64,000 nucleotides of DNA from Bacteroidaceae bacterium. Its GTDB lineage: Bacteria; Bacteroidota; Bacteroidia; Bacteroidales; Bacteroidaceae. The notes beneath the pieces were generated by a model, which worked only from the letters and a program-made list of their open reading frames with translations, did not search any database and was not told the origin of the DNA. The stretch spans positions 1 through 64,000 of the forward strand of contig JAGCMB010000030.1 of NCBI GenBank assembly GCA_017646665.1, read 5' to 3'. Within the stretch, counting starts at the first letter, position 1. Every line of letters starts with the position of its first letter. Made by a program: the position numbers and the translations under genes. Positions 33,643 through 42,214 of the stretch are shown here, in pieces.

Positions 33643-34149
33643 ATGCTCAAGAAAGAGGACTTCGTGTACTTTGGGAAATTCCTGAAGCCACACGGCACAA
33701 AAGGAGAGATAGGATTGCAAGGCGACACCTTTGCCCTTGGCGAGGGATGTGACTTTGTAGCCTGCGACATTGACGGCATATTGGTACCGTTCTTTTTTGA
33801 ATCGGTACGCCCAAAAAATGACACGCTGATTGTAAAGGTAGAGCGTATGGAGAGCGCCGAAGAGGTACGTTACCTCACTAACCGCGAAGCGTTCATTCCA
33901 CGCAAATGGGTTGAGGAGAGCGAAGAGGTATCTTTGGGATATTTCATAGGGTTCACGGCAACAGACAAGACATTGGGACACATAGGAGAGATTGTAGACA
34001 TCGACGACAGCACAATCAACACACTGTTTGTAGTGGAAAAGGATGGCGAAGAGATTCTCATTCCTGCACAAGAAGAGCTTATTGCAGATATTGACCACGA
34101 CGGGCAATCGATACTGTTTGACTTGCCACAAGGACTCGTTTCCCTTTAA
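33643..34149 (+). CDS. rimM: Ribosome maturation factor RimM
   Basis: A 168-residue factor for 30S ribosome assembly near the 16S head. The N-terminal beta-barrel begins YFGKFLKPHGTKGEIGL, the usual G-(K/R)-(I/F)-xxxHGxxGE motif. The C-terminal PRC-barrel half includes IGEIVDIDDSTINTLFVV and EILIPAQEELIADID. It starts 9 bases after murA. Confidence 0.93.
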   Translation: MLKKEDFVYFGKFLKPHGTKGEIGLQGDTFALGEGCDFVACDIDGILVPFFFESVRPKNDTLIVKVERMESAEEVRYLTNREAFIPRKWVEESEEVSLGYFIGFTATDKTLGHIGEIVDIDDSTINTLFVVEKDGEEILIPAQEELIADIDHDGQSILFDLPQGLVSL

Positions 34150-34161
34150 GACAGACAAATT

Positions 34162-35019
34162 ATGGAAAAGAAAGGTTTCGGCAGCAGGCTTTTACGTAAG
34201 TACCGCCTGACAATACACAACGAGAACAAACTGAAAAATGTTCTAGGATTCTACATCTCGCCACTTTGGGTGATTATGTCACTGTTCATCTCGTTCATGC
34301 TCGTTGCAGGCGTGTTGTACCTTGTAATCATCTTCACACCGGTTGGCCGTATGCTGCCCGGTTATATGGACGAGGGAGTCAAGGACAAGATTGTCAGCAA
34401 CAATCTGCGCGTTGACTCACTGATGCACGAGATAGAGAAACAGGATATATACTTGGCAAATATCCGTTCAATAATGAGCGGTGATATCACTCTCGATTCA
34501 TTGAAGAACTCATTGATGCCGGTATCACAGGACAGTATCGACATTGAAACAACCGAACTTGAATCCCGCTTTGTAAAGAGTTGGGAGGAGCGTGAAAGAT
34601 ACAACCTGACATCACAGGCGGCCAGCGTAGCTGCACTGCAGGAACTCAACCTATTCCGCCCCACAAAGGGAGAAATCATAAAATCATTCGACCCAAGCAA
34701 TGAACACTACGGAGTCGACATCGCCGAGATTGCAGGAGAAAACATTGTTTCCATACACGATGGCATTGTTGTCTTCAGCGACTACACGGCAAATGACGGC
34801 TACACCATAGTATTGCAACACCGCGAGAATCTCATTTCTATATACCGAAACTGTTACCGTCTGCTCAAGCAGGTAGGTGATAAAGTTTATGGCGGTGAGG
34901 TAATAGGTACACTCAGCAACGGCTCAGGAGAAGAAAATGAAAAAGAGAAGAATTTCTTACACCTGGAGTTGTGGCACAGAAGCAAGCCACTCGACCCCAA
35001 TATTTATATACCATTCTAA
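34162..35019 (+). CDS. M23/LytM-fold protein with incomplete active site
   Basis: A 285-residue membrane-anchored protein. A membrane helix at about residues 35-55 follows a basic N-terminus, then a coiled-coil-like periplasmic stretch (70-160) and a LytM domain (about 170-285). In the LytM domain EHYGVDIAE keeps the first His and Asp zinc ligands. The later HxH motif reads FLHLEL, so the first histidine of the pair, the catalytic one, is missing. This pattern suggests a non-hydrolytic regulator, like divisome or amidase activators, rather than an endopeptidase. It lies 12 bases after rimM and 12 before dxr. Confidence 0.8.
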   Translation: MEKKGFGSRLLRKYRLTIHNENKLKNVLGFYISPLWVIMSLFISFMLVAGVLYLVIIFTPVGRMLPGYMDEGVKDKIVSNNLRVDSLMHEIEKQDIYLANIRSIMSGDITLDSLKNSLMPVSQDSIDIETTELESRFVKSWEERERYNLTSQAASVAALQELNLFRPTKGEIIKSFDPSNEHYGVDIAEIAGENIVSIHDGIVVFSDYTANDGYTIVLQHRENLISIYRNCYRLLKQVGDKVYGGEVIGTLSNGSGEENEKEKNFLHLELWHRSKPLDPNIYIPF

Positions 35020-35031
35020 ACGGCAGCAACA

Positions 35032-36201
35032 ATGGAGGAAACAAGAAAAAGAAGCATTGCCATATTAGGTTCAACAGGTTCTATAGGAACACAAACACTG
35101 CAGGTTGTCGAAGAACATCCCGATAAGTTCGAAGTCTATGCAATAACAGCAAACACACGCGTTGACGAGCTGATTCAACAGGCACGGAAATTCATGCCCG
35201 AGGCTGTTGTAATTGCCGACGACACCAAATATCTCAAACTGAAAGAGGCTTTGAGCGACTTGCCGATAAAGGTATATGGTGGCTACGAAGCCATCTGCCA
35301 GATTGTAGAATCAAAGCCCATAGACATTGTCGTAACTGCGATGGTTGGATTTTCGGGATTGCGTCCCACAATCAATGCCATAAAAGCAGGCAAGGCCATA
35401 GCCCTGGCCAACAAAGAAACGATGGTAGTTGCCGGAGAGCTTATAAACGCCCTGGCAATGGAGTACCAGACACCAATCCTGCCGGTTGACTCAGAACACT
35501 CCGCAATATTCCAGTGTCTTGCGGGCGAGATGCACAACAAAGTGGAAAAGCTAATCCTGACAGCATCGGGGGGACCTTTCAGAACATTTACAAAAGAGCA
35601 GCTTGAACACGTGACACGCCAACAGGCACTCAAACACCCCAATTGGAGTATGGGCGCAAAAATCACCATCGACTCAGCATCAATGATGAACAAGGGTTTT
35701 GAGGTGATGGAGGCAAAATGGCTGTTCGGTGTAGGAGCAGAGGACATTGAAGTGGTGGTACACCCACAGTCGGTCATTCACTCTATGGTACAGTTCGCTG
35801 ACGGTGCAATCAAAGCACAACTTGGCACACCCGACATGCGACTACCGATTATGTATGCACTGACCTACCCCACACGTTTGTCATCATCATTCGAGCGCAT
35901 TGACTGGAACACTTTGAAAGAGCTGACATTCGAGAAACCAAACTTAGAACTATTCCCCAACCTGCGCCACGCCTACACAGCGTTGGCCGAAGGTGGCAAT
36001 ATACCTTGTGTTGTAAATGCGGCCAACGAAATATGCGTTGCAGCATTCCTTGAAGAGCGCATAAAGTTCACTGATATGCCTAAACTGATAGAGCGCGCAA
36101 TGGAGAAAGCTACATACATACTGAAACCGACACTCGACGACTATCTTGAAACAGACAGACAGATAAGGGAGATGGTAAAAGAGTGGATTAATTTGAAATG
36201 A
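35032..36201 (+). CDS. dxr: 1-deoxy-D-xylulose-5-phosphate reductoisomerase
   Basis: A 389-residue NADPH- and metal-dependent enzyme that makes MEP in isoprenoid synthesis. IAILGSTGSIGTQTLQVV is the NADPH site. ALANKETMVVAGE near residue 125 and LPVDSEHSAIFQCL near 149 hold metal and substrate residues. WSMGAKITIDSASMMNKGFEVMEA near 204 is the flexible-loop region. The pathway partner ispD lies on the opposite strand at 44287. Confidence 0.97.
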   Translation: MEETRKRSIAILGSTGSIGTQTLQVVEEHPDKFEVYAITANTRVDELIQQARKFMPEAVVIADDTKYLKLKEALSDLPIKVYGGYEAICQIVESKPIDIVVTAMVGFSGLRPTINAIKAGKAIALANKETMVVAGELINALAMEYQTPILPVDSEHSAIFQCLAGEMHNKVEKLILTASGGPFRTFTKEQLEHVTRQQALKHPNWSMGAKITIDSASMMNKGFEVMEAKWLFGVGAEDIEVVVHPQSVIHSMVQFADGAIKAQLGTPDMRLPIMYALTYPTRLSSSFERIDWNTLKELTFEKPNLELFPNLRHAYTALAEGGNIPCVVNAANEICVAAFLEERIKFTDMPKLIERAMEKATYILKPTLDDYLETDRQIREMVKEWINLK

Positions 36202-36222
36202 AACAATAAACAATAAAACATT

Positions 36223-37560
36223 ATGGAGATATTTTTAACACGCGCACTGCAACTCATTTTGGCATTGAGTCTGCTGGTGCTCATTCACGAGTTCGGTCAC
36301 TTCCTCTTTGCAAGGATCTTCAAGGTCCGTGTAGAGAAATTCTACCTTTTCTTCGATTGGAAATTCTCTCTTTTCAAGTGGAAACCAAAGAACAGCGACA
36401 CTGAATACGGCATTGGTTGGGTTCCTCTGGGCGGATATTGCAAAATTGCAGGAATGATTGACGAATCAATGGACACCGAGCAGATGAAGAAGCCCGCCGA
36501 ATCGTGGGAATACCGTTCAAAACCGGCTTGGCAACGTCTGCTCATCATCGTTGGCGGAGTTATGTTCAATCTTATATTGGCTCTGTTCATATATTCAATG
36601 GTACTGTTCACCTGGGGAGAGAAATACATCGACCTGCATAAAATAGAGAATGGATTCACCTTCAACGAAAAGGCAAAAGAGATTGGCTTTGAAGATGGAG
36701 ATATGATTATCAAGATGGACGGTGAAGAGGTTCACGAATTATACCTTGACAAAGTCAGGAGCGTGAACATAATGAGAGATATATGCGAATCGGACACTGT
36801 AACCGTACTACGCAACGGCAACGAGGTCAATATTGCAATTCCGGACTCATTGGGACTGCTCGATATGAACAAGCCTACACAATTCCTATATACAAGAATA
36901 TTGCCTAAAATCGGAAACATAGACAGCACGAGCATTGCTGCACAATATGGACTGTCGGTAAACGACAGCATAATAAGCATTGACGGCAAAAGCATAAAAT
37001 CGTGGAACGATATAGTAATGACGATGAAGAGCCTTAAAGAGGAGGCAAAAGCAACATTTGACATTGAGCTGATGAGGGATAGCCTTATGCGCCTTACCGT
37101 CACTGCCGATACAAGTTTTGTCCTGGGCATCTCACCGGTTGCCAACATCTACCCCATAGAACGCATATCATACTCATTCTTTGAGTCATTCCCGGCAGGA
37201 GCAAAATATGGTATAGATGTTCTGCGCGGTTATGTAGGTGACTTCAAGTATGTATTCACATCGGACGGTGCAAAATCAGTCGGAATGTTCGGTTCCATCG
37301 GCAGCCTTTTCCCCGAGGTCTGGGATTGGCACGCTTTCTGGCTTATGACAGCATTCCTTTCAATAGTACTGGCATTTATGAACATTCTGCCCGTGCCTGC
37401 ACTTGACGGTGGTCACGCAGTATTCCTGATATATGAAATGGTTACAGGCAAACAGCCAAGCGAAAAGTTCCTGGAAAGAGCACAAATGGTTGGTATGCTC
37501 ATTCTTTTGGGACTATTCATACTTGCCACATACAACGACATAATGAAATTTGTTTTCTGA
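36223..37560 (+). CDS. rseP: RseP-type site-2 metalloprotease with two PDZ domains
   Basis: A 445-residue intramembrane protease. The zinc motif HEFGH is at residues 22-26 in the first membrane helix, two PDZ domains span about 130-215 and 225-305, and the third zinc ligand is in ILPVPALDGGHAV near 385. In E. coli RseP cleaves the anti-sigma factor RseA and leftover signal peptides. No sigma-E-like operon is visible here, so a role in signal peptide clearance or an unknown regulated pathway is equally likely. The serpin gene starts one base after its stop. Confidence 0.93.
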   Translation: MEIFLTRALQLILALSLLVLIHEFGHFLFARIFKVRVEKFYLFFDWKFSLFKWKPKNSDTEYGIGWVPLGGYCKIAGMIDESMDTEQMKKPAESWEYRSKPAWQRLLIIVGGVMFNLILALFIYSMVLFTWGEKYIDLHKIENGFTFNEKAKEIGFEDGDMIIKMDGEEVHELYLDKVRSVNIMRDICESDTVTVLRNGNEVNIAIPDSLGLLDMNKPTQFLYTRILPKIGNIDSTSIAAQYGLSVNDSIISIDGKSIKSWNDIVMTMKSLKEEAKATFDIELMRDSLMRLTVTADTSFVLGISPVANIYPIERISYSFFESFPAGAKYGIDVLRGYVGDFKYVFTSDGAKSVGMFGSIGSLFPEVWDWHAFWLMTAFLSIVLAFMNILPVPALDGGHAVFLIYEMVTGKQPSEKFLERAQMVGMLILLGLFILATYNDIMKFVF

Positions 37561-37561
37561 A

Positions 37562-38797
37562 ATGATTAAGAAGGCTTTATATATATTACTTATTGCCGCT
37601 GCTGCATCGTGTGTTTCTACAAAGAACAATACAGGAGCAACGGTACAGGAAAGCGACAATGGCAACATTGCTACAAACGACATTACAACCAAGGAGAGCA
37701 AAGCAACAACAGCCACCCCCATTTGGGGCAAATTGTTGAGTGAGGCTTGCAAGGAGATTGGCAATGAGAATATCTGTCTGTCACCACTTAGCGCGCAGTT
37801 TGCTATGGCAATGGTTGCCAATGGCGCAGAGGGCAAGACCAGGGAGGAGATTTGCGATGTAATGCAATTTGGCGACAGTGCTAACGAACGTTGCCGTGAA
37901 TTCATAGACCATATTGCCACAAAAAGATATTGGGACAAGCACAGTGAGATTAAAATAGCCAACTCGATATGGGTTAAGGAAAATTTTGATGTAAAGCAAG
38001 AATTCACAGAAACCAACAAAAAATATTTTGACGCACTTGTTGAAACAGCAGAGTTCAATAGATCTACCGTCGAGCGCATCAATAATTGGTGCAAAGAGAA
38101 TACCAATGGCAAAATACCTGCAATTCTCAACCGTTTCAATGAGAGTGACAGAATGCTCCTTATCAACGCCCTCTACTTCAAGGCAGCGTGGAGCAAGCCT
38201 TTCAGTGAAGAGAACACAACCAACAAGAGGTTTACTACAGAAAAGGGTGAGGATATTGAGGTCCCTACAATGACCAAACGCTCAAACGAGCTGTTCTACA
38301 AGGACGACGTGGTGACCATTGTCGTCAAAAGGCTACAGCCTGAATACAGTATGCTGTTCGTGTTGCCAAACGAGGGTGTAAAATGCAATGAAGCTGCCGA
38401 GCACTTGGCCAAAGACTTTGATACAATTCTAAAGAATATGGAAGTGCGCGATATATCTCTTTCGTTACCCAAATTCACAACGGATTTCAGTATGAGCCTC
38501 AAGCCTATACTTGCAAATCTTGGCATCAAGAGAGCATTCGGGGACAAAGCTCAGTTCGGTGGCATATCAAACGAAGCATTGTTCATCAGTGATATTATAC
38601 AAAAGGCCTACATCAATGTCAACGAAAAAGGAACAGAGGCGGCTGCTGTAACTGTGATTTTCTCCGGAGCGTTGTCATCAAGACCGCCAAAGATTGAGAT
38701 TGTAGACTTTAACCGTCCTTTCATATATGCTATCATAAAGGACAACAGCAATGAGGTTCTTTTCACCGGAAAGGTCGGTAACCCTGCCATAAAATAA
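37562..38797 (+). CDS. Lipoprotein serpin (serine protease inhibitor)
   Basis: A 411-residue serpin exported as a lipoprotein: MIKKALYILLIAAAASC with Cys17 in a lipobox. The upstream in-frame ATG at 37550 lies inside rseP, so 37562 is chosen. Serpin blocks are clear: NICLSPLSAQFAMAMVANGAEGKT, IANSIWVKENFDV, NALYFKAAWSKPF, and the breach and shutter near the C-terminus DFNRPFIYAI. The reactive loop keeps an inhibitory hinge (NEKGTEAAAVT). Counting 17 residues from the P17 Glu gives P1 Leu371 and P1' Ser372, suited to chymotrypsin- or elastase-like proteases. Likely a surface shield against host proteases, by inference. Confidence 0.92.
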   Translation: MIKKALYILLIAAAASCVSTKNNTGATVQESDNGNIATNDITTKESKATTATPIWGKLLSEACKEIGNENICLSPLSAQFAMAMVANGAEGKTREEICDVMQFGDSANERCREFIDHIATKRYWDKHSEIKIANSIWVKENFDVKQEFTETNKKYFDALVETAEFNRSTVERINNWCKENTNGKIPAILNRFNESDRMLLINALYFKAAWSKPFSEENTTNKRFTTEKGEDIEVPTMTKRSNELFYKDDVVTIVVKRLQPEYSMLFVLPNEGVKCNEAAEHLAKDFDTILKNMEVRDISLSLPKFTTDFSMSLKPILANLGIKRAFGDKAQFGGISNEALFISDIIQKAYINVNEKGTEAAAVTVIFSGALSSRPPKIEIVDFNRPFIYAIIKDNSNEVLFTGKVGNPAIK

Positions 38798-38809
38798 AAA
38801 ACAAACAAT

Positions 38810-40132
38810 ATGAAACGTATTATAGGCACACTGCTCCTGCTGCTTGTTGTAGCAACAGGCTTCGCAAAACCAAAGTATATATTCTATTTCATTGGCGATG
38901 GAATGGGGCCATCGCACGTTCTTGCCACAGAGCTCTATCTGGGGGAGATGCAAGGTGTCATTGGACGTCCCAAAAAGATGGTCTTCACACAATTCCCCGA
39001 AAGCGCATTCGTAACCACATTCTCGGCAAGCAACGGTGTTACCGACTCTGCCGCATCGGGAACAGCACTCTCAACCGGCAGCAAGACAAGCAATGGACGC
39101 ATTGGCACAGACGCCAACGGGAACGACCTTTACAGTGTTGCACTCGACGCCAAAAACAGTGGAATGGCAGTGGGTATCGCTACAACCGTATGTATAAACC
39201 ACGCTACCCCATCAGCGTTCTATGCTCACAACACAAACCGTAACAACTACAACGAAATAGCCCAATGGATGCTCAAAGCCGACTATGACTTCTATGCAGG
39301 CGGCGATGCAAAGTGCAGCACCGAACAACGCAACGATTTGTATGAAAGAGCACACAAACAGGGTTATACGATAGTACGTGGCTACGATGATTTTGCTGCA
39401 AAAAGCAGCAAGGCAGACAAAGTAATGCTCTACCAAAAGAATGTTGCCGAGGAGATACCCTACTCCATTGACCGTACAGCCGACGACCTCACCCTTGCAC
39501 AGATAACAAAAGCCGGAATAGACTTTTTGAGCAAGAAGAGCGACAAGGGTTTCTTTATGATGGTAGAGGGCGGAAAAATAGACTACGCGTCACACAGCGA
39601 CGATGCCGCAACAATGATACAGGAGGTTATAGACTTTAATGCAGCCATCGAAGAGGCATACGAATTCTATAAAAAGCACAAGGACGAAACGCTTATCATT
39701 GTCACAGCCGACCATGAAACAGGCGGAATTGTGCTTGGCTATACAGGGGAATACAGGCTGAACCTCAAGGCACTTTCATCACAAAAAGTCAGTGTCGACA
39801 AACTCACCGCAATGCTCAAGACATTGAAGGAAACAACCTGGGGCGAGATAGCGGGTATCGTAAAGGAGAATATCGGAGTTGAGCCACGCGGCAATCACAA
39901 TGATAATGAAACTGTAAAAATGACATCAGACCTTGCCAAGAAGATTGCAAACGAAGCCATCTATGACCTCGACCGCAAGGCACTCATATCGTGGGCAAGC
40001 GGCAACCACTCGGGAACATTTGTTCCCCTGTTTGCCATTGGCGAGGATGCCGATGAATTCAATGGCGTAATTGACAACACCGACATTCCAAATATTATAA
40101 GAAGGATTGCAAAATTCGGAAAAAAGAGATAA
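38810..40132 (+). CDS. phoA: Alkaline phosphatase (PhoA family), secreted
   Basis: A 440-residue metal-dependent phosphomonoesterase with signal peptide ending ATGFA. The first metal motif is FYFIGDGMG (Asp30). The nucleophile is Ser80 in VTDSAASGTAL. MMVEGGKIDYASHSDDAA near residue 251 and VTADHETGG near 300 carry further zinc ligands, and SGNHSGTFVPLFA near 402 carries the last His. It is the final gene of the run, 12 bases after the serpin, and ends just before a perfect palindromic terminator. Confidence 0.95.
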   Translation: MKRIIGTLLLLLVVATGFAKPKYIFYFIGDGMGPSHVLATELYLGEMQGVIGRPKKMVFTQFPESAFVTTFSASNGVTDSAASGTALSTGSKTSNGRIGTDANGNDLYSVALDAKNSGMAVGIATTVCINHATPSAFYAHNTNRNNYNEIAQWMLKADYDFYAGGDAKCSTEQRNDLYERAHKQGYTIVRGYDDFAAKSSKADKVMLYQKNVAEEIPYSIDRTADDLTLAQITKAGIDFLSKKSDKGFFMMVEGGKIDYASHSDDAATMIQEVIDFNAAIEEAYEFYKKHKDETLIIVTADHETGGIVLGYTGEYRLNLKALSSQKVSVDKLTAMLKTLKETTWGEIAGIVKENIGVEPRGNHNDNETVKMTSDLAKKIANEAIYDLDRKALISWASGNHSGTFVPLFAIGEDADEFNGVIDNTDIPNIIRRIAKFGKKR

Positions 40133-40137
40133 TCCAT

Positions 40138-40175
40138 CAAAATAAAAGACCTCTCGCGAGAGGTCTTTTATTTTG
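40138..40175. terminator. Perfect palindromic bidirectional terminator
   Basis: A 38-base perfect palindrome (each arm CAAAATAAAAGACCTCTCG) with its own A and T tracts. It separates the convergent alkaline phosphatase (+) and small secreted protein (-) genes and serves both. Confidence 0.92.
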
Positions 40176-40190
40176 ATTATAATACGGTAA

Positions 40191-40568
40191 TTACTCACCC
40201 AGGAATTGCATTGCCTTTTTCTCAACGGCTTTCTGGAATTGCTTGACTACCTTTTCAATATCAGCTTTATACTTCTTTCCCTGCTCCTCGGTCAAATTCT
40301 TATCGAAAGCTGCTATTTCTTCTGCATTCTTCTCTGCAAATTCTGTCATAGCCTGCTCGAAGCCCTTGTACACAGCGTCGAATTTTTCCATTGTTTCTGC
40401 CGCCTCAACCTGCTTTGTATAATCCTTTATCAATGCAACCAGTTTTTCGAGTACATTATCGTTGGCCATTGTTGCCACATTAACCTCGGTCAAAACAACC
40501 TTCTCTGTTGCGACAGCCATTCCGGCCATCATACACACTGCCAGTGCAGTCATCAAAAACTTTTTCAT
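40191..40568 (-). CDS. Small secreted helical protein of unknown function
   Basis: A 125-residue protein with signal peptide MKKFLMTALAVCMMAGMAVA. The start at 40568 is chosen over 40586 because the longer form would delay the signal. The mature part is almost all charged helix, rich in Glu, Lys and Ala (for example EEQGKKYKADIEKVVKQFQK), with no cysteine. Short helical exported proteins of this look are common and uncharacterised in Bacteroidales. It is separated from the LysM-M23 gene by 91 bases. Confidence 0.7.
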   Translation of the reverse strand: MKKFLMTALAVCMMAGMAVATEKVVLTEVNVATMANDNVLEKLVALIKDYTKQVEAAETMEKFDAVYKGFEQAMTEFAEKNAEEIAAFDKNLTEEQGKKYKADIEKVVKQFQKAVEKKAMQFLGE

Positions 40569-40677
40569 AAATTGAATTTTATTCATTTAACAATCATCAG
40601 CACTAAAGACAACACAAAAGCATTATCCGCTGCACAAATATACACTCTTTATCAGATATTGCAAAGAAAACGTCAAA

Positions 40678-41544
40678 TTACTGATAGCGCAAGCGTTGTC
40701 CGGGACGTATGATGGATTTTGCGTTCAGTCCGTTTAGCTCCATAATCCTACGCTGCGACACTCCATATTTCTTTGCTATCTTTGCTATCGTTTCGCCACT
40801 TTTTACCTTGTGATATTTAGGTTCGGGGCCGGCAATCTTCACCTTGCCATTTTCAATATATTTGCTACCCGGTTTACGATATATGTAACTGTCGCCGGTA
40901 ACTCTCTGGTTCTTGAAATCGAACATCAACGCAGGATCGAGGCTCTTACCCATCAATATTGTTTCAAAATGAAGATGCGCGCCCGAACTGCGACCTGTGT
41001 TTCCACCCAGACCGATAGGGTCACCGGCCTTGACATTCTGATTGACCTTTACAAGTTTCTTTGACAAGTGGGCATAGAGAGTTTCTATTCCATTATTATG
41101 ACGTATCACAATATAGTGACCATATCCACGTCGCTGATAACTCGTTATGCGCACCTTGCCATCAAAAGCGGCATATATGGTATCGCCGGTGTAGACCTTT
41201 ATATCCAGTCCCTGATGAACACGGCGACGTCGGGGGCGATAGCCGAAGATATCGGTTATCTTTGTACTTGATGTCGGCATCACGTAATTGCGCAGATTAA
41301 TTCTGAATGAATCGGGCATATTTGAGTTGTAATGCACGACAGAGTTTGTCCAGGTAGGGTACATATCATCCGATGGGATAATATGCGCCTCGTTCAACAG
41401 CATATTACGCAAAGCCATTGTATCGGGCATCTCCATTGGTCTATGGAGAGATACCGGCTCTGGCATAACATCCTGCGCGCCAACTCGGTTTGCAGCAACA
41501 ACAAGAAGAAACGCGAATAGCAAATATTTATAGATAACCTTCAC
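40678..41544 (-). CDS. M23 peptidase with C-terminal LysM domain
   Basis: A 288-residue secreted cell-wall endopeptidase with signal peptide ending RVGAQ. The M23 domain (about 95-220) has complete zinc and catalytic motifs: HQGLDIK (His, Asp) and the HLHFE pair near residue 195, plus GNTGRSSGAHLHF. A LysM domain at the C-terminus (YHKVKSGETIAKIAKKYGVS) binds peptidoglycan. It contrasts with the LytM protein at 34162, which lacks one histidine. The ndk stop lies 3 bases upstream of its start, so the two are co-transcribed. Confidence 0.92.
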   Translation of the reverse strand: MKVIYKYLLFAFLLVVAANRVGAQDVMPEPVSLHRPMEMPDTMALRNMLLNEAHIIPSDDMYPTWTNSVVHYNSNMPDSFRINLRNYVMPTSSTKITDIFGYRPRRRRVHQGLDIKVYTGDTIYAAFDGKVRITSYQRRGYGHYIVIRHNNGIETLYAHLSKKLVKVNQNVKAGDPIGLGGNTGRSSGAHLHFETILMGKSLDPALMFDFKNQRVTGDSYIYRKPGSKYIENGKVKIAGPEPKYHKVKSGETIAKIAKKYGVSQRRIMELNGLNAKSIIRPGQRLRYQ

Positions 41545-41547
41545 CTA

Positions 41548-42021
41548 TTATTTGAATTTAATGGTTTCTTCACCACCATACTCAAAAGAGGTCACAGCCG
41601 ACTGATAGTCGAACAACTCCTCGGGCTTGAAGAAGCGGTTTATCTCAACAATCGCATTCTCCACAGAGTCGGATGCGTGAACAACATTCTGCTCACCACT
41701 CATTGAAAAATCGCCACGTATTGTACCAGGCAGAGCCTTGCGTGAATTGGTTACGCCCACCATGAGGCGCACTGTTTCAACAGCCTCGGCACCCTCAAGG
41801 CAACAAGCGATTATTGGAGAAGCCTGCATTGATGCTTTCAGATAGGGGTAGAATGGACGCGATACAAGATGCGCATAATGTTCTGCAACCAGTTCATCGT
41901 CCATAAAAAGCATCTTCATACCAACAAGACGCAGTCCCTTACGTTCAAAACGTGTTATGATATCACCGGTCAAACCACGCTGTATAGCATTGGGCTTTAT
42001 AAGAATAAGTGTCTTTTCCAT
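41548..42021 (-). CDS. ndk: Nucleoside diphosphate kinase
   Basis: A 157-residue enzyme that equilibrates nucleoside tri- and diphosphates through a phosphohistidine. TLILIKPNAIQRG opens the protein and the active-site His115 is in NVVHASDSVENA, the NxxH-(G/A)-SD family motif. It is slightly longer than E. coli Ndk (143). Transcription is probably from the -7 box at 42074-42081, with a leader of about 50 bases. Confidence 0.97.
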   Translation of the reverse strand: MEKTLILIKPNAIQRGLTGDIITRFERKGLRLVGMKMLFMDDELVAEHYAHLVSRPFYPYLKASMQASPIIACCLEGAEAVETVRLMVGVTNSRKALPGTIRGDFSMSGEQNVVHASDSVENAIVEINRFFKPEELFDYQSAVTSFEYGGEETIKFK

Positions 42022-42073
42022 AATATAAATTTTAATAGTAAAGGCGGAATTGCAATATATCCGCGACTGACTG

Positions 42074-42081
42074 CAAATATA
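42074..42081 (-). promoter_or_regulatory. -7 box upstream of ndk
   Basis: TATATTTG on the minus strand matches TAnnTTTG exactly, 52 bases before the ndk start. No convincing -33 TTTG is seen at 19-21 bases. Confidence 0.45.
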
Positions 42082-42214
42082 ACAACAAATAGGCGAAAGT
42101 CAGCGAAAATGAGTGAATAAAGTTCGCTCTAAATTTCGCATGAAGCCCCATCTGTCAACGGGGACCATAAATTTAACCATAATTAAATGATGCACAACGC
42201 TTTGAATAGTAATT

